Source: Sphingomonas sp. PAMC26645 (GTDB taxonomy: Bacteria > Pseudomonadota > Alphaproteobacteria > Sphingomonadales > Sphingomonadaceae). From it: a DNA stretch of 64,000 nucleotides. Below are positions 63,445 through 64,000 of the stretch, piece by piece; within the stretch, counting starts at the first letter, position 1; the number at the start of each line of letters is the position of its first letter. Both the position numbers and the translations under genes were made by a program. Below the pieces are notes generated by a model. It did no database searches, had not been told where the DNA came from, and saw only the letters and a list, made by a program, of their open reading frames with translations. The stretch spans positions 3,447,001 through 3,511,000 of the forward strand of contig NZ_CP039249.1 of the NCBI RefSeq assembly GCF_004795835.1, written 5' to 3'.

Positions 63445-64000
63445 ATGGCCAAGCTCATCATTCGACCGGTCGAGACCAAGAAGGACCGCAAGATCTTCAT
63501 CGATCTGCCGTTTCGTCTCTATGCCGACGATCCCAATTGGGTGCCGCCTTTGAAATCGGAAGCGCTGGGGCTGATCACGCCCGAGAAGAACGGCTGGTTC
63601 AGCCATGCCAAGGCGCAGTTGTTCCTGGCGGAAGAGGACGGCCGCGTGGTCGGGCGGATCTCAGCGCATATCGATACGCTCGCGCTGACCATGCCGGCCG
63701 AGCAGGGGTTCGGGCCCGGCGTCGGCCAATGGGGCCTGATGGAAGCGGAGCGGCAGGACGTGTTCCAGGCGCTGCTGGAGCGCGCCGAGGCATGGCTTCG
63801 CGAGCAGGGCATGACGCGTGCGCTGGGACCGATCAGCATGTCGATCTGGGAGGAGCCGGGCCTGCTGATCGACGGTTACGACCATCCGCCCACGATCATG
63901 ATGGGCCACGCCAAGCGGGAATATCGCGGCTGGATCGAATGGGCGAACTATCGTCCGATCAAGCAGCTGATGACCTATGAGGTCGACGTCACCAAGCAGT
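63445..64000 (+). CDS. acetyltransferase-like protein, 5' part
   Basis: The first 185 codons of a gene that continues past the window end. It begins MAKLIIRPVETKKDRKIFID, then PFRLYADDPNWVPPLKSE, VGRISAHID and TRALGPISMSIWEEPGLLIDG (quoted as TRALGPISMSIWEEPGL). This matches a family of about 390 residues in alphaproteobacteria with a GNAT-like fold, often labelled N-acetyltransferase or, without proof, dATP pyrophosphohydrolase. Translation shows no stop before base 64000. Confidence 0.82.
   Translation, partial: MAKLIIRPVETKKDRKIFIDLPFRLYADDPNWVPPLKSEALGLITPEKNGWFSHAKAQLFLAEEDGRVVGRISAHIDTLALTMPAEQGFGPGVGQWGLMEAERQDVFQALLERAEAWLREQGMTRALGPISMSIWEEPGLLIDGYDHPPTIMMGHAKREYRGWIEWANYRPIKQLMTYEVDVTKQ

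Overview
This 64-kb window is GC-rich, densely packed chromosomal DNA that reads as a sphingomonad (Alphaproteobacteria, probably Sphingomonas or a close relative). The support is gene content and order: a SUF cluster led by an Rrf2 regulator, the nfu-tsaB-rimI-fur-plsC-miaB-phoH-ybeY-corC block, hflK/hflC with an HtrA protease, a large TonB-dependent receptor, a putative LpxO-type hydroxylase, a PQQ-type sugar dehydrogenase, and short secreted proteins of a sphingomonad type. No rRNA, tRNA, prophage, CRISPR array, transposase or plasmid-like segment was seen.

Layout. 1-1428: the start of a probable MTA phosphorylase and an amino-acid permease (minus). 1735-8051: a SUF Fe-S assembly operon on the minus strand, in transcription order Rrf2 regulator, sufB, an unknown two-helix membrane protein, sufC, sufD, sufS, sufT, sufA. 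8365-13257: pyrD, gamma-glutamyltransferase and an acyl-CoA ligase. 13618-18677: M16 protease (minus), lipid hydroxylase-like protein and patatin. 18829-27557: a housekeeping run (nfu, rutE-like, tsaB, rimI, fur, plsC, miaB, phoH, vapBC, ybeY, corC) with a VapBC toxin-antitoxin pair lying between phoH and ybeY. 27637-36212: sugar dehydrogenase, PPOX-fold protein, a CcdAB pair, tldD, a zinc-finger protein, an ABC ATPase coupled to nadB, and a beta-lactamase-like lipoprotein. 36403-43243 (minus): M20 amidohydrolase, HerA-like ATPase, HtrA protease, HflC and HflK. 43314-49929: Mrp ATPase, CoA-binding protein, two small secreted proteins, homoserine dehydrogenase (minus) and glnD. 50114-58817: TonB receptor, infC and thrS (minus), LD-carboxypeptidase (minus) divergent from Mpl, and a DUF6356 protein. 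59019-64000: a membrane protein/XRE/hydrolase triad, a second hydrolase with a TPR-like protein, a desaturase, and an acetyltransferase-like gene cut by the window end.

The most striking non-genic feature is the number of inverted-repeat elements, 55 to 150 bp long, in several sequence families. Most have two GC-rich palindromes facing each other, as in REPINs. They fill many intergenic gaps. One complete element straddles the sufD/sufS junction, so that the sufD stop, the sufS start and probably the sufS ribosome-binding site lie inside it and both proteins carry repeat-encoded residues. Other points worth attention are infC with an apparent AUA start codon, twin operator-like palindromes in front of vapBC, a near-perfect 22-bp motif at two distant intergenic sites, and an unassigned membrane protein inside the suf operon.
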